The position numbers and the translations under genes were made by a program. Below, in pieces: positions 1-12,142 of a stretch of 64,000 nucleotides of DNA. A model generated the notes under the pieces. That model saw nothing but the letters and a program-made list of their open reading frames with translations. It ran no database searches and had not been told where the DNA came from. Position 1 is the first letter of the stretch. Each line of letters opens with the position of its first letter. Source of the stretch: Heliocidaris tuberculata (lineage: Eukaryota > Echinodermata > Echinoidea > Camarodonta > Echinometridae); contig CM046833.1 in NCBI GenBank assembly GCA_025618425.1, forward strand, positions 40,334,522 through 40,398,521, given 5' to 3'.

Positions 1-1550
1 AATAAACAAAGAGTTAAATTCAGAGTCCAATGAAATCAATGGGTTCGTCTACACCATTGAAATCACAAGATCATCTTTCCTGAAGTGGAACTTAATAATC
101 ATAATTCAATAGAAAAAAGAATTATTTCTCCTCAAACTATATCTACACATGATGTATTTTCACCACTGAACCTACAAATTACTAACACCAGTGGTCATTT
201 TTGAAGAGTGACCAACCATGCTTATTCTATTATGTTATTGTCATACAATTTGAGTCATCAAGAGATCAGTGTACTTCAAAGGTCATTCAGATAATGATAG
301 AAGGCGCTGTGGTTGTAATAATGGGGTTCATGAAAAAGTAACTTGGATGAAATTGCTTATTCTACTAACTAGATCTATATTTCCCTTATTACTAGAGCAT
401 GATCTTTAATTATGCTAAAATGATCTTTGTCCTTTCCCTTATTTAATCTTTTTTTTTTCTTTAAAAAGAAGTCCTATGTTTTCAAGGTCTGCATCAACTA
501 TGTACAACTTGTATCACTACTGCTATATCCTTTAATACTTTGGCAAAGTTCCTTTTCACAGAATCAAAGCTCACATTTAAAGTCAGTATTTATTTGCTTT
601 CTACTTCATTGCCAGGTAAGATCAACTAAACAGAACTAACTTTACCAATGGTTTTCACTTTTCTTCTAGGCAACTTCAGGTTTAATAGAGTCATGTGTAC
701 GGCAACACAATAAGGAAGTAAACATTTAATACATAAGAAACAAGAAACCAAAACTAATTCATATCAAATTGATGCTACAATATCTGAATAAATTACTTCT
801 GTAATTGATAATCTCATTAACACTAACCTCTCTGAAATCCTTGGCTATTTCGATTGCATCTGAGACGTAAGCATACATGAAAGCGCCCTCAAATGCAAAT
901 TATAGAAATGCACAGAAGACAGTTTTGAGTACTCTATGATATTTTCTGTTATTAAAGTACTAAATGAAAATAAGTGATATCTTGATTTAAGGGATATAAG
1001 GATTTTGTGTAACATCTCAGTACTTGTTTCTAAACATATAAAGCAAAACAGAGCAAATAAACAGCAGGAGATAAATTTCTGTAAAATCTTCATATGCCTA
1101 TCACCATGTCACAATGAAAAAAAAAAAAAGAGAGGAAAAAAAATAACAAACTGAGACAAACAAAGCCTAACGTTAAACAGGGTAGCCTCGGCTTACATCA
1201 TGACAGTTTTTCATTACACGCATACATGTATCATTATGTACATGTTTAAAGGAGAAAAGGGTCCAGGGGTTAATAAATATATGTTAAGGATATTTTGCAG
1301 ATTGTTCCACATTGCATGTATTGTCATATTGCCCTCTGAGAAAAAAAAGAAAAAGAAAAGAAAAATAAAAGCATGAGTTGATAATTATTACACAGTTACT
1401 TTTTTATTTTATTAGAGTCTTATTATTTCAAAGAAACATGGAATCACTGATGTTATGCTTTTGTTTGTAACAAGCTATTACACCCAAAAACTGTTTCATG
1501 GCATCTTAAAGTAGATATTCATTGATTTTTAAAACTGACTTAATTTTCAT
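1..1550. other. AT-rich sequence without a recognisable gene
   Basis: Apart from the weak candidate exon at 828-887 this stretch shows only AT-rich sequence, short A-runs (about 1118-1142) and an AG-rich run near 1340. The short open frames here have no family features. Confidence 0.6.
828..887 (-). CDS. candidate internal exon, unidentified gene
   Basis: A 60-base open segment reads GAFMYAYVSDAIEIAKDFRE on the - strand and is followed directly by a GTTAGT donor. The preceding AG acceptor is weak, with no good pyrimidine tract. Its length is a multiple of three (phase 0 at both ends). The peptide looks protein-like, but I do not recognise the family. It lies on the same strand as the candidate exon at 2752-2964, so both could belong to one gene, but nothing visible links them. 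Confidence 0.25.
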
Positions 1551-1560
1551 TATTGCGTAG

Positions 1561-1614
1561 GTGAAGATTAGACCGGACAAGTTTGTCAAAATCCGACGCT
1601 TGCAAACATTCAAG
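1561..1614 (+). CDS. candidate short exon, unidentified gene
   Basis: A T-rich tract ends in GCGTAG at 1560 and is followed by 54 open bases reading VKIRPDKFVKIRRLQTFK, then a GTAATG donor at 1615. Both borders are phase 0. The basic peptide is plausible coding sequence, but I cannot name the family and see no partner exon on this strand. It could be a chance AG..GT interval. Confidence 0.25.
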
Positions 1615-2164
1615 GTAATGATTATTATCAATTACAAATTGCTAAAATACAGCCCCGACATAGCACCTGAACAGCTCTACGAAAGCCGCTGAAATGTGTG
1701 ACGTCAAAGGGAGGACGTTAATTGCACAAGCAGACGATGTCCCATAACATCTCACATATTATCAGTGCCTGTTTTGTCATCTTCTCTTCATTTATTTCAC
1801 TTCACTAGCATTAGTCTATTGTGTTTAATCCATATATGGGCACGTTTGAATACACTAAATTCTTTATAATTTGAGAAATAACTGCACTGCACTTATGTTC
1901 ATCCTTTACGGGACGTCGTCTGCTTGGACAGGATTGTTCCCTTTATTGACGTCATTGAAACATTGTTATTTTTTTGGCGAAGCGCTTGTATATCGCAGAT
2001 GCTGGGAGGTAGTTTTATTTGTATTATTGTTTAATTACCTGATATGTAGTTGACTTTAAACTGATACGATTGCTATCTCTTAACTTGCCAGTTTCTAGTG
2101 ATACATTATTTATCATATTTGTGATTTTCTTTGAATGTGTACTTTAAACTTTGTTTTCCAATGT

Positions 2165-2690
2165 CAGTGTTGAAAGGTAAGGATAAACCAAAATCAAATA
2201 GACGTTTTGCCCCTTCTAAATCATCTGCATCATCTGTTCTTGGCTGTTGCTTAGGAACATGGCTTGTATCAATTCCATTTGCAGTGGTGGTAGTTGTTAA
2301 GTCCTCATCAGGGTTCTTGTTCTGGTTGCTGATGCTTGTGGCTGGTGAGATGTTTTTGTGTCTCCTACATTTGTCTGTTTTTCAGCATCAAGACTTAGAC
2401 TTTCTTCTCTACCAGACCTAGTACTTCCTCTCCCTTTCATGATGTCGTTCAATATTTTTTTTATTGTTGCATCACATCAAAACGTTTGGTCCTCTCCTTC
2501 AATATCAGCAGTCACAAGATGACCGTCATGAAGCTCTACTTCATCAGTTCTTTTCTTGACTCAGGTCCATGAGGGTGTCTTATCTCATGATGTTCAGATG
2601 CGGTCGGTACAGTAAACCCTGTTTGGCCCACCCTATATGCTCTTTGGTCCTCACAAGATAACTTTTTTTTTGTTGGTTCTTTGAGGCAAA
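2165..2690 (-). pseudogene. decayed coding relic, unidentified
   Basis: Read on the - strand, short stretches look like protein but sit in different frames and are broken by stops: EDQRAYRVGQTGFTVPTASE near 2640-2590, then a stop and VELHDGHLVTADIEGEDQTF, another stop (TGA), DATIKKILNDIMKGRG, and finally a hydrophilic T/D-rich stretch ending near 2170. At least two frame changes are needed to join them. It could be an old gene exon or the relic of a mobile-element protein. I do not recognise the family. Confidence 0.35.
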
Positions 2691-2751
2691 TTTACAGATA
2701 CATAATTTATAATAACCGATTCTTTTAAAATAATTAAAAAAAAGTGATTAC

Positions 2752-2964
2752 CAAAACGTTAGCCATTCCCTTCGGGTGATGATGCATTTTCCCATGTCTG
2801 GCATATTCTACTTCGTCCTTCACATCCCTTACTCTAAGCATGTGGGGAACATTTTTAATCATAGGGCGGAATATCACATGGCATATGCAAATGAGGGTTA
2901 GCATCAGGTACTCGGTTGGTTTCATTTCCCCTGTGGGTTCTAACACCTTGAATGTTGGGGCTAC
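2752..2964 (-). CDS. candidate 71-codon exon, unidentified gene
   Basis: On the - strand a pyrimidine-rich tract ends in CTGTAG, followed by 213 open bases and a GTAATC donor at 2751. The product starts VAPTFKVLEPTGEMKPTEYL, has a hydrophobic stretch with cysteines (LTLICICHVIF) and ends in a charged His-rich part (HGKMHHHPKGMANVL). Length is a multiple of three and both borders are phase 0. This is the best exon candidate left of the Ig array. It lies just upstream of the decayed relic at 2690-2165 and may be part of the same former gene. The family is unknown to me. Confidence 0.4.
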
Positions 2965-3258
2965 CTACAGGATAGATGAGATCAAAGGGGGTAGTAAGGA
3001 AAAACCTGAAAACTGGTATTCCTTCTTTCTCAAATTTCTAAAGATTTTTTGTCTTCATTTTAATGATGAGTAAATGACTTCAAACTACCACAATAAACTT
3101 ACCATTTTATCAATATCATTGACTTATCATTAGTTCCTTCTTTGTTCTATAGCATGTTAAAATAAGAAGCGAAATTATATCATTCATCCAACACATTAAG
3201 AATCCTGTATTTGTACATCTGTTTTGGTTATTATGATGCGTGATTGCCATTCATATCT

Positions 3259-3261
<3 letters not shown>

Positions 3262-3294
<33 letters not shown>

Positions 3295-3335
3295 TAAACA
3301 GTAGAACAAAACAATCATCTCTCTCTCTCTCTCTC
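3262..3335. repeat. CT microsatellites
   Basis: Two (CT)n runs, at about 3262-3288 and 3317-3335, are separated by an unrelated 28-base stretch and followed by A-runs. The remainder of 3074-3540 shows no gene. Confidence 0.9.
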
Positions 3336-3540
3336 TGCAAACCAAAAAAAAAAAAACAAAAAAAAAAACATATTTTAAGACTCAGGCTTCACCATGTAAT
3401 GAGAATCGTCCATTAGAAGATTATATCATTTCCTGTGTCCAGGGCATAAAAAGGGCATTCTTTTCCTCCCCCTTCCTTTTTTTTTATTTTTAGTATTATT
3501 TGTTCATTTATTCATTTCCACATGTGGGGGGATTACCCTT

Positions 3541-4044
3541 TTAAAGGTAACAGATAGTTTTGGGAGGCCCTCAAAAACCTTTCGTGAGATTTCTTTGATT
3601 TCACTTAAAAAGCAGGGTACTAACATAACTAAGATGCTGTGAAGTTTTTTCCTCCTCAAGTGAAATATTTACTGAATGAGAGGTGAAAAGTAATAAAAAT
3701 CCCTGGCCCAAAAAAGAGGAGATGTAAATTCAAACAACGGCCACACACACTACTCACATTAGGATTGCCGTATGTATAGAATACGCTACACATAGTGCGA
3801 AGCGCTGGGTTTATTGTGCGGGGAACCTTCGGGTGGATATGGTCTTAGCGTGAGGCAGTGAAAAGCCGTTACCAAGTTTCTTACAGATATTTACACTAAA
3901 ATTTGTTCGAAATCGTGAATGGAATGTTAAATAATCTCGTACTATCTCGTATGTCTCATGATAAATGGAGAGTAGTATGTGACTATGTTAGATAAGTTTC
4001 TTGCCGGTATGATTATTGCTACCGAGACTGTCTATGAGCTTTAA
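3541..4044. mobile_element. TTAA-flanked non-autonomous DNA element, copy 1
   Basis: The segment begins with TTAA (3541-3544) and ends with TTAA (4041-4044). Just inside, the ends are imperfect inverted repeats: AGGTAACAGATAGT on the left, and the right end read in reverse as AGCTCATAGACAGT. A second copy with the same TTAA borders lies at 13866-14366. The interior has no long open frame and includes a CpG-containing stretch (CATAGTGCGAAGCGCTGGG). TTAA target duplications are the hallmark of piggyBac-type transposons, so a piggyBac-mobilised MITE is the best reading. Confidence 0.7.
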
Positions 4045-4958
4045 CTTCATTAAGTTTTACAAAGAGGTCCACACACATTAAAAAACAGTTACAAATCATA
4101 TCAATGTTTACAACATAAAAGAACAGAGAGAAAAACTAACAAGTAAATAAACAATTAAATACATGAAATATACAAGATAAAGTCAATATAGGAAGATTTG
4201 AGTAAGAATATTCTTCCAGTCAAAGTCATTAATATACTTCTTAAATTGCTGAGGTGTAAGTGTGTATACAGATGAAGATTTCCCGACTACATTCCATAAT
4301 TTGGATCCCCTATATTTAAGACATTCCCCCCCCCCCCCCCATAATTTGTTTTTATGCGAGGTACCGAAAAATGCACATCTCCAGCCCTGAGTCTGTAATA
4401 AAATGTTTTAGTTTTAAATTGCGTATAAATGTAACTAGGTACTTCCTTTTTTCACAACTTTAAATATTAAATGAGCAAGGTGTTTACAAAAAAACGATTT
4501 TCTAATTTATGAAATTTAAGTGAATCATAGATCAATTGGCTAGAATACATATAACCAACACATAATACAACGCCAAACGATCTATTTTATAATATCTGTA
4601 ATTCAGTTTCAGTTTCAGTTTTATTTTCATCTCCAACAGAAAAGTGATTTTGATAAGAAATCAAATATACGATTCAATATTCAATAACAAAATACATTTT
4701 ACATGGATTAAAGTTATACAATATAATATATAATATAATAATTATGATATATATATATATATATATATTTTTTTTTTTTATTATTTATTTATTTATTTTT
4801 TTTTTTATTTTTTTTTTTTTTTTTTTTTAGTTCAACCTGTGGAAATGGAGGGATCAAGAAAAGCAGAGCTTGTAGAATGTAGAACCCCTCGAAATAATTA
4901 CAAACAGGATTTTTGAAACATGTAAATATATTGACTAGAAAAATATAAATATGCATAG
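4045..4958. other. AT-rich gap with homopolymers
   Basis: The stretch contains a C-run (4326-4340), a (TA)n run near 4749-4768 and long T-runs (4769-4830). The duplicated phrase TTTCAGTTTCAGTTTTATTT lies near 4607-4626. I see no gene. The T-run directly precedes the 3' LTR of the BEL element. Confidence 0.7.
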
Positions 4959-5463
4959 TGTGGCGTGTGATAAGCGTGACATCCCAGATGCCCCAGATGC
5001 CCAAGAAAAGAGACCATGCACCACTGAAGTAATTGGTTGCAATCATGCTAGCAAGCAAGCAAGGTTCAATCTGCAATTTGGTACAGAACAAACGATAATA
5101 AATAATCATGATTGCATAAACTGACATAAAGATAGCATGTCATGTATCAACATTAAACATACCCTGAAATTCCTATGTCATCTGTTATTACACCAAAACA
5201 AAACAAACAGAAGAATGCTTTCTTCACCATTAATCTGCCTTAATACATGCAACAATGTCTATCAGTGACTTTGACATCCCTCAAGATCATATCAGCTATA
5301 GAAGGTCATGCACTCTGTGCCCTAAATTCATCTTTCTGTAATGCATAAACTTTCATAATTGTTCAAATAAACTACATGTTGTACATGCCTCTAATAGTTA
5401 TGCATCATGCTCTTGCACAGTAACATTCCCTAGTTACTTCTTTCTTATCTATTAATGTATTCA
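4959..5463 (-). repeat. 3' LTR of the BEL/Pao element
   Basis: This is a direct repeat of 10543-11027, starting TGTGGCGTGTGATAAGC in + orientation. The distal end differs from the other LTR by a short indel: here TCTATTAATGTATTCA follows TTCTTA, whereas the other copy has only TTTCA. Repeated AAGCAAGCAAGC and an AAATAATCATGATTGC stretch are shared by both LTRs. Confidence 0.85.
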
Positions 5464-7830
5464 TCGAGCGCCCAAAGGCCTCATTCACGTTACTTCACAT
5501 TATCACGTACAACTGTGCACTTTCACTTAATTACGTAACATACACGGTACACGTGTACCATGTTACACGTGAACAACTCATTCATGTCATTACTTTGTCT
5601 TGTCATTTTAGTTACATAAACTTCATATTTCATCATGCCATCTGGCTATAAATACAGTATAACTAATACATTTCAAGATAACACAGTAATTTCTACTTAC
5701 ATCATTGGGCTTGTACAACAGATTAAACAAAATCATAGACATCTCTGGGCAACAAAACTTTCCCATGACGTGGAGAATTGGCAGCACACGAAGCAGCCGA
5801 ATCCAAAATCCTATCTAGAAGCACCGCTAATTATGTAACAATCTTCTGCTTCAAGCAGAACGGCATCCTGTACTCGACATCTTAAATGTGAAGCCTTGCT
5901 GAATATTTAAGAATTCTTTGTTTCCAACATCTCATAATTATTTCTATCCACAATAATTTCTGCCTGCAGTAAATCCCCCCCTTTTTTTTTTCAAAAACTT
6001 TTTAAAATCCTTACTTTTTAAGTACTTATTCTCAAACCTTTAACTGATTAACCAATCACTGTTATCATTAATGATCTTGATTACTTTATATCAACATAAC
6101 ATATCTGAAAAGCTTCCTTTAAGAAAAATTAATCAATTTCAAAAGCTTTAACATTCACATCAAAATGTACCAAATGTATATCAAATGCACTGCATTACGT
6201 CAAATATCATTCTGAACATCACCATGACAACCATATCAGAGCTCCCAACATTCCTAGCCAGAATTGAGTATCGTTTTGGTAAACATTTAACTCCAAAAGA
6301 AACTTACACTGTTTCCCTACTATAATTCCCTACATCAGGAATGACACTACAAAATGTTTAAGTCCAAAATTGAAATCTTCCTACTGACTTGGATGATGGG
6401 AGGTCTGTGACATTATTAACAAGTGATGTGGCATGCTAAACATACAACCAAAAATTTTGCTGTTCCATAATACATATTTTATGTATGTGTTTTAATACAT
6501 GTAACCTTCTACTCAGGCATCTCAAGAAGAGCAGAACTCTTTACTCTTGAACTTTCTTCTTACTCTTGACCTAATAACTTCATATTTGTAACCTCATGTA
6601 CTAAAAGGGAAACTATTCTACAGATGCCTTGACATGAAGAATGATAATATTCCTGTGTTTCTTAATTCCTGATAATCAGGCATACTTTCTAATAAATTTG
6701 CATATCTTGCATTAATCAAATTAACAACTAGAATAGTTTCTACACACAACTCACATGCATATGATATCACCTTTAACAACTTTGCATTATCTATTCATTT
6801 TCTTCCAAAACTGATTACTCTGCTTAGTACAAAACACTTTGATCATATATGTCCTTTCTTCCAAAAACTCAAATCTGTCCTAACTTCTCCATATGCAAGT
6901 CACTTCTGGGACAAATTCCTGTCTTGAATTACAATGTTAATGAAGCAATACATTCACCTTATGACATATGAAATACAGAGATCTGAAAATCATCGAAGCT
7001 GAATTTACCTCAAACAACAAAAACAACTGCACATTTACTGCAACTTAAATCCTCTTAAATCCAATTTTAGATTTGTACACTGGAAAATAAAATTTTGCTT
7101 AGTTTCCATACCTGTGTGAAACTTTGTCAAATTTTGTATATTAAAATTTGCAAATTACTCCAAAACTGCAGCATTGTAAATACGGCTACAAATGAGAAAA
7201 TTTGAAAATTGAAAGTTCTTAGAATCAGTTCACGAGTCATTGAATAGCAGTCTTTTCTATAAATTTATCAGTTCATGTCCATTTCTAGTGAGCGGTTCGG
7301 TTTCTTAGTTCTCGGTTCTCAGTCATCAGGCACTGTTGAGTTGATTTGCTGTGGTGCCTCCATATTGTTGGGTAGTTCTAAATCACAAGATGATTCATTT
7401 CTCAACAAAAAACTCTGTACTCGCGATGATTATGAATTATCAGATTTTGACACTTAATTCAACTTTTGGCGATATCATGACATCACATTTGCAAGATAAT
7501 AACATTTCTTCGATATCGGATCTTTCTGATTTCCCATCTGGACGATGATGATAACTTTACAACGCTTATATCGCGATAATATCACAGATCATTGCATAAA
7601 ATGATCTTCACATAATCATATCTCTGCGATGACATCCTTTGATCAAATCACAAATTGCAAATACGTACATCTCACAAATTTCTCTAAATTCTCTTCCTTA
7701 TGACATGATCAAATATCATCTGATCCATGAATTCCAATGAGCACAATCAGTAATCTCCTTCCAGAATCAGGGGCAATTTTGAGATAGGCCAAATAATTAC
7801 GCTATTCTTTGTCTGGGAAAGTCTCGAGCA
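5464..7830. other. non-coding interior of the BEL element
   Basis: About 2.4 kb of AT-rich sequence stands where pol would continue in an intact element. No frame with reverse transcriptase, RNase H or integrase motifs is visible. A perfect 14-base palindrome, GGTACACGTGTACC, lies at 5546-5559, and several CATGATTA/ATCATATC-like short repeats occur near 7480-7640. It could be foreign sequence captured by a non-autonomous derivative or a very long 3' untranslated part. Confidence 0.6.
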
Positions 7831-7836
7831 CTCTTC

Positions 7837-8538
7837 CTACTTTTCTCTCTCTTGCAACTGTAGCAAGTACTCTCTTGAGCAGCTCCTCCAGACGCTCTCA
7901 ATTTCGCCTTTGCTGGATGCACAATCGAAGACAACTCCTGTTCTCTCGGACCCGCCTGGATCAAAGACAGTACGATGCGGCAAATACCAGACACCCTCAC
8001 CCCTCTCAGGATCCTGGTCACGAGCCTCCTCAGCACACCCTTCCTCCAGCAAAGACTTCATCCATTCAGTGTTCATAGCATGTAGACAACCATCCTTTTC
8101 CAATATTCTCTTCATTGACTCAAGTCTGTTTATTGCAACTTGGATGTTATTCGGCAGATCTTCAGGCTTCTTCTGAGATGGAATGGCAAACTGGTAGCGA
8201 TCACCATCTCTGCAAACCCCTTCCTGCCAGGTCTTTAAGACCATCTGATCATTGATGAACATGTCCCTTTCATCATCATGAAGGGATTCAGACCCTTCTA
8301 GCTTTCAAAATTTGTGAACTTGTTCTTCCAGGAGCATGTTGCCAGCATCAGAGACGAAGCTAGATGAGGCTTGAAAATTATGTAGACTACTTCCATGTGC
8401 AAGTGGTCCATTTAACGTCCACCCAAGTACTGTCTTGATGGCATAAACCTCACCAGGAACACCTGCCTTGATTTCAAGTTGCATCAGGGCTTCCGGCACA
8501 TCTTGTCCAATCAGTATGGTTACTTGGTTCTCCCTCAT
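7837..8538 (-). pseudogene. BEL/Pao pol fragment (end of protease domain, start of RT)
   Basis: The reading frame opens with ILIGQDVPEALMQLEIKAG and continues with KTVLGWTLNGP, both diagnostic of Pao-type polyproteins just after the protease. A stop (TGA) at 8305-8307 falls where tryptophan is expected in KFWKLEG. In the same frame, 8262-7837 continues through a basic linker to EGVWYLPHRTVFDP and VVFDCAS, the entry to the reverse transcriptase. The family sequence is lost after that point by a frame change near 7920, well before the catalytic YVDD region. The fragment cannot give an active enzyme. Confidence 0.8.
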
Positions 8539-9536
8539 AACTGGAAGATCAATACCAGAAAGATGTCGGTATCTGGAGATATCTTCCTGGATGGCAATGT
8601 TTTCTGTACTGATGTTAAGGCTTGGACGGCAAGGAATTCAGCCTCTATATTCTTGTTTGCTGTAGACCCTTTAACCCTCAGTTTCACGGCTTCGCATTCC
8701 ATTGTGCTATTAGGGCCTTCCAGGGTTGAGACCTTTATGACCTTCTTCTTCCCCTTTGTCTGGAGCTCATCTGCTAATTCCTGCAGACAAAATGAATTCG
8801 TAGAACAGGAATTCAGCAAAGCAAAGGTCTCAATGCTTCCTCCTCCACCTGGGACACTAACAGTAACCGGTATTATCGGTAGGGCTACTCTGCGACCTCC
8901 GGCCCCCATGGGATCACAACTGGCATGAGATGCTACATCATTCTCAGTTTGGGTAGATGAGTCAATTGAATTCCATCTTGCACTTGAAGGTGTGGAGTTT
9001 TCTGAAGATGACGTTATCCTTCTCCCGGTATGGAGAAACTTGGTATGCCTTTGACTGCATCCCTTGACTGAGCAGGTCCTGTTGAGGCTGCACCTTGAAG
9101 ATGTATGGCCAGGTAACAGACAATCGAAACGTAATCTGTTCTTGAAAGCAAATTCAAAGCGCTCATCAGGGTTCATGTTTTTAAAGTCCTGGCAGCCGAA
9201 AAGGTCATGACTGGCTGCACATAGGAAGCAGTTCTTGATCGATGAATTCACTGAGGTGGTAAACATGTTTGCTGGACCTCTACCTGACATGGTTCTTTCT
9301 TTGACCGTTTTCCCACTTACTGAATTCTTTGGTCCACCCATAAGTAAGGTTAAAAATACAAGGTCACTGAGTTCATCCGCTGCATCGGTGATGAATTCAA
9401 CCGCATCTTGGATGTTAGGCGGTCTGCAGCTTTCCCTGATATTCTTCACATGACGTAACCACCGGCGCCTCAGGTGGAATGGCAAACGTTCAATGACTTT
9501 CACGAGTTCACTTCTACTGCTTATCTCATGAAGCAT
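8535..9536 (-). pseudogene. BEL/Pao gag-protease fragment with mutated active site
   Basis: This 333-codon frame carries the end of Gag, two CCHC-like zinc knuckles (CFLCAASHDLFGC, then a CLLPGHTSSRC motif followed by CSVKGC) and a retropepsin-like domain. The protease signature reads ALLNSCSTNSF, whereas active family members have a D-S/T-G triad: the catalytic aspartate is Asn and the glycine is Cys. The frame ends by a shift near 8560, where the following segment continues in another frame. The protein is therefore an inactive relic. Confidence 0.8.
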
Positions 9537-10506
9537 CCCAAGGGCATCAAAGTTTCAGCACAGGTCTTCAGCTGATCAGCAAAATCCCTCAGCTGTACAG
9601 GATTGCTCTGAATGACTGGACCCTCTGTGACCTTCTTAATCCAGGCATCACAGATCTTGTAGTTACTCCCAAAGCGATCGACAAGCAGTGTTCTTGCATG
9701 GAAGTATCGTCTGGATGCATCATTAGACAACAATGAATGAAGTCTCTAGCAGCTTCACTACACAGATGAACTAACTTGAACAACTTGATGTTATTGTCTA
9801 AGGAAGAATTTCCAATAACACTATCAAAGGACCGTATAAACTCAAATAAAAAATTCAACGGGTTACCATCAAAAGACATAATGTTGGCACTGGAAATTGT
9901 GATGGTTTCCAACAGCTGTTGATTTTGTCTCTGTCCTTGCTGTAAATGGTGGAAGATTTCAGAATCCATCTTACCCATTATCTTATCATCTTGATTGGTT
10001 GTAAAATTTTCACATGCTGGTGTTATTCTCGTCCTAGCCGGCACTGTTGAACTGTGCTTGGAAGGTTCAAACTTCAAAGGCTGTTCAGCCTTGTCCTCCT
10101 GTTCTGAAGAATCAGTCTTGTTCCTGAAAGGTGCACTCTTGACCTTGACGTTGGACTGTGTTTCCTCATAAACAGCTTCTTCTGCCTCGGCTGCCTTCAA
10201 TCTCATTTTCAGAAGTAGCTCATCTTTCCTTTGACTCAGCTTGATTTCCTCAAGCTCAAGCTCTTGTTGTTCCTTCAGAGCCATGACTTCCTCTTCTAAG
10301 GCAGCTCTGTTGGCCCCCGCACGAAGCCTCCAACTAGCTGATGTGGTACTGCTACCCCTCTGACTCACAGAGTCCTCGGGCCTGATGTTGTCGTTCTTCA
10401 CGTCATGCAGCTTGATAATGTTCATCTTCACAGGATCCTCCGACTTGTTGTCAATCTTAAAAGTGACTTCTTCATCTACGCTGCCTTCCACGGCAGTGAC
10501 ACTCAT
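9521..10506 (-). pseudogene. BEL/Pao gag N-terminal part, frameshifted
   Basis: The best start is the ATG at 10506 (MSVTAVEGSVDEEVTFKIDN), just inside the LTR border; an upstream ATG at 10599 lies within the LTR and is probably spurious. A Glu/Lys-rich coiled coil (about residues 60-110) precedes the Pao gag domain (FDGNPLNFLFEFIRSFDSVI). A frameshift near 9720 moves the sequence to the frame of 9733-9521 (RRYFHARTLLVDRFG), and a second near 9530 moves it into the zinc-knuckle frame. Confidence 0.75.
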
Positions 10507-10542
10507 AAGGAGGATGACGCTCAAGCTGATATTGAACTGTTG

Positions 10543-11027
10543 TGTGGCGTGTGATAAGCGTGGCACCCCAGATGCCCAAGAAAAGAGACCATGCACCACT
10601 GAAGTAACTGGTTGCAGTCATGCTAGCAAGCAAGCAAGGTTCAATCTGCAATTTAATACAGAACAAACAATAATAAATAATCATGATTGCATAAACTGAC
10701 ATAAAGATAGCATGTCATGTATCAACATTAAACGTACCCCGAAATTCCTATGTCATCTGTTATTACACCGAAACAAAACAAACAGAAGAATGCTTTCTTC
10801 ACCATTAATCTGCCTTAATACATGCAACAATGTCTATCAGTGACTTTGACATCCCTCAAGGTCATATCAGCTATACAAGGTCATGCATTCTGTGCCCTAA
10901 ATGCATCTTTCTGTAATGCATAAACTTTCATAATTGTTCAAATAAACTACATGTTGTACATGCCTCTAATAGTTATGCATCTTGCTCTTGCACAGTAACA
11001 TTCCCTAGTTACTTCTTTCTTATTTCA
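10543..11027 (-). repeat. 5' LTR of the BEL/Pao element
   Basis: This 485-base repeat starts TGTGGCGTG and ends TTCTTATTTCA on the + strand, giving the usual TG..CA borders in either reading. It matches 4959-5463. It would contain the element's promoter on the - strand. Confidence 0.85.
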
Positions 11028-11870
11028 AGGGATTTGTGATAAACATGCCACATGGGTATCCATACGTGTCAGAGGGTTAAAGACACCATGGATAACCCAG
11101 GAATTTATTAGTCTGTCCTATGAAAGAGATAAAATCGAATGACTTAATAGCTTGGACTTATTTTAGAACTTGTCGAAATCATTTAAACAACCTTAAAACT
11201 ACACAGAAGAAAACATATAATTGTCATTTCATAATTCTTCTATGTATAGTTGGGTGATGATGACACAGGTCATCATCCTCGATAAATACTGGGTGTGATG
11301 TATTCCCTCTTTCTCCACCACATTCGATTCCTGTGACTATATTTTCATTTCAGTTTTGCAGAATTGCATTCTAAAGGAAAGTTACCGACTGAACCCTCTT
11401 AATCCAGAATAATTTTATATACTTTTAATCTAAGTAATTTTAAAGTAAATTTTACCTCCATATCACCCCAGATCAACACCCATGATGTATAATTTGAAGT
11501 AGATGATTTTCACTTTCTAGTGGTGTAAAAATATAAAACAGAAGGCACGACAGCATTGTAGATAAATATTAATAAATTCATATAAATCTACAATATTGTA
11601 CACACATATATATCATTTATATTGAAATAAAGAATATATAAAAATAAAATTAATAGATATAATATATCAAATTATATATATCTACAACATAATATAGAAA
11701 TGTATGTTTACCACAACATTTTTGTTTTTGTTTTTGTCTTTTGTGGGGTGAAACCCTGGGGGGGGGGGGGATGTTTGTACACACCATCCCCCCACCCGAA
11801 AAGATGGGGGATGCATACCCCCCCCCCCACCCCCCCCCCCCCTCCCCCGCTATCTACGCCCCTGTTTTTT
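11028..11870. other. gap with G/C-runs, no gene
   Basis: AT-rich sequence to about 11730 is followed by a G-run (11759-11770) and C-runs (11820-11850). The phrase GGGGTGAAACCCTGGGGGG is typical of low-complexity invertebrate repeats. No coding sequence is seen. Confidence 0.6.
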
Positions 11871-12142
11871 GCCAAGACTCATGTACGGCTAGCACATCAC
11901 AATTTAGGTCTCCCATAATAATGCATTCATTATTTAAGTCATCTATAGCTTGCAAAACATTTGCAAACATATTTAAAAAAAATAACATTCAGCCTTTGCG
12001 TTTGGCAGTCTGTACCAATCAATTAGATAAAATTATTTGTACCTTCCAACTTTAAATCCAACAGTTATCATTTCAAGATTTTTGTTTGGTGCAATATCAT
12101 CTATCCTTGTATATGTGATACCATGCTTTATAGGTTTATGCA
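11871..12142 (-). pseudogene. LINE endonuclease domain, C-terminal half
   Basis: On the - strand the relic reads HKPIKHGITYTRIDD, then FKVGRYK, a stop, WYRLPNAKAE (the YRPPN-type motif) and, after a frame change, IIMGDLNCDVL, the GDLN/GDFN motif of apurinic-type endonucleases in non-LTR retrotransposons. It continues the domain whose N-terminal half lies at 15106-15350. The two halves are separated exactly by the foldback element. Confidence 0.75.

Larger units (their letters stand above)
4959..11027 (-). mobile_element. BEL/Pao LTR retrotransposon, internally deleted
   Basis: Two direct long terminal repeats (4959 to about 5463 and 10543-11027) bracket a - strand gag-pol relic. By eye the LTRs differ at roughly 15 positions plus a 9-base and a roughly 11-base indel, suggesting a moderately old insertion. 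Coding relics run from 10506 down to about 7837: a coiled-coil region, the Pao-type gag domain, zinc knuckles, an aspartic-protease-like domain and the first part of the reverse transcriptase. The rest of pol (RT catalytic core, RNase H, integrase) is missing; 5464-7830 is AT-rich and non-coding. No clear target-site duplication is visible at the outer borders (CATAG on the left, AGGGA on the right). Confidence 0.85.

Noticed and set aside
10472..10702. 76-codon frame shared by both BEL LTRs (also at 4789-5127)
   Set aside because: It lies in the LTR and is repeated only because the LTR is; no coding signature.
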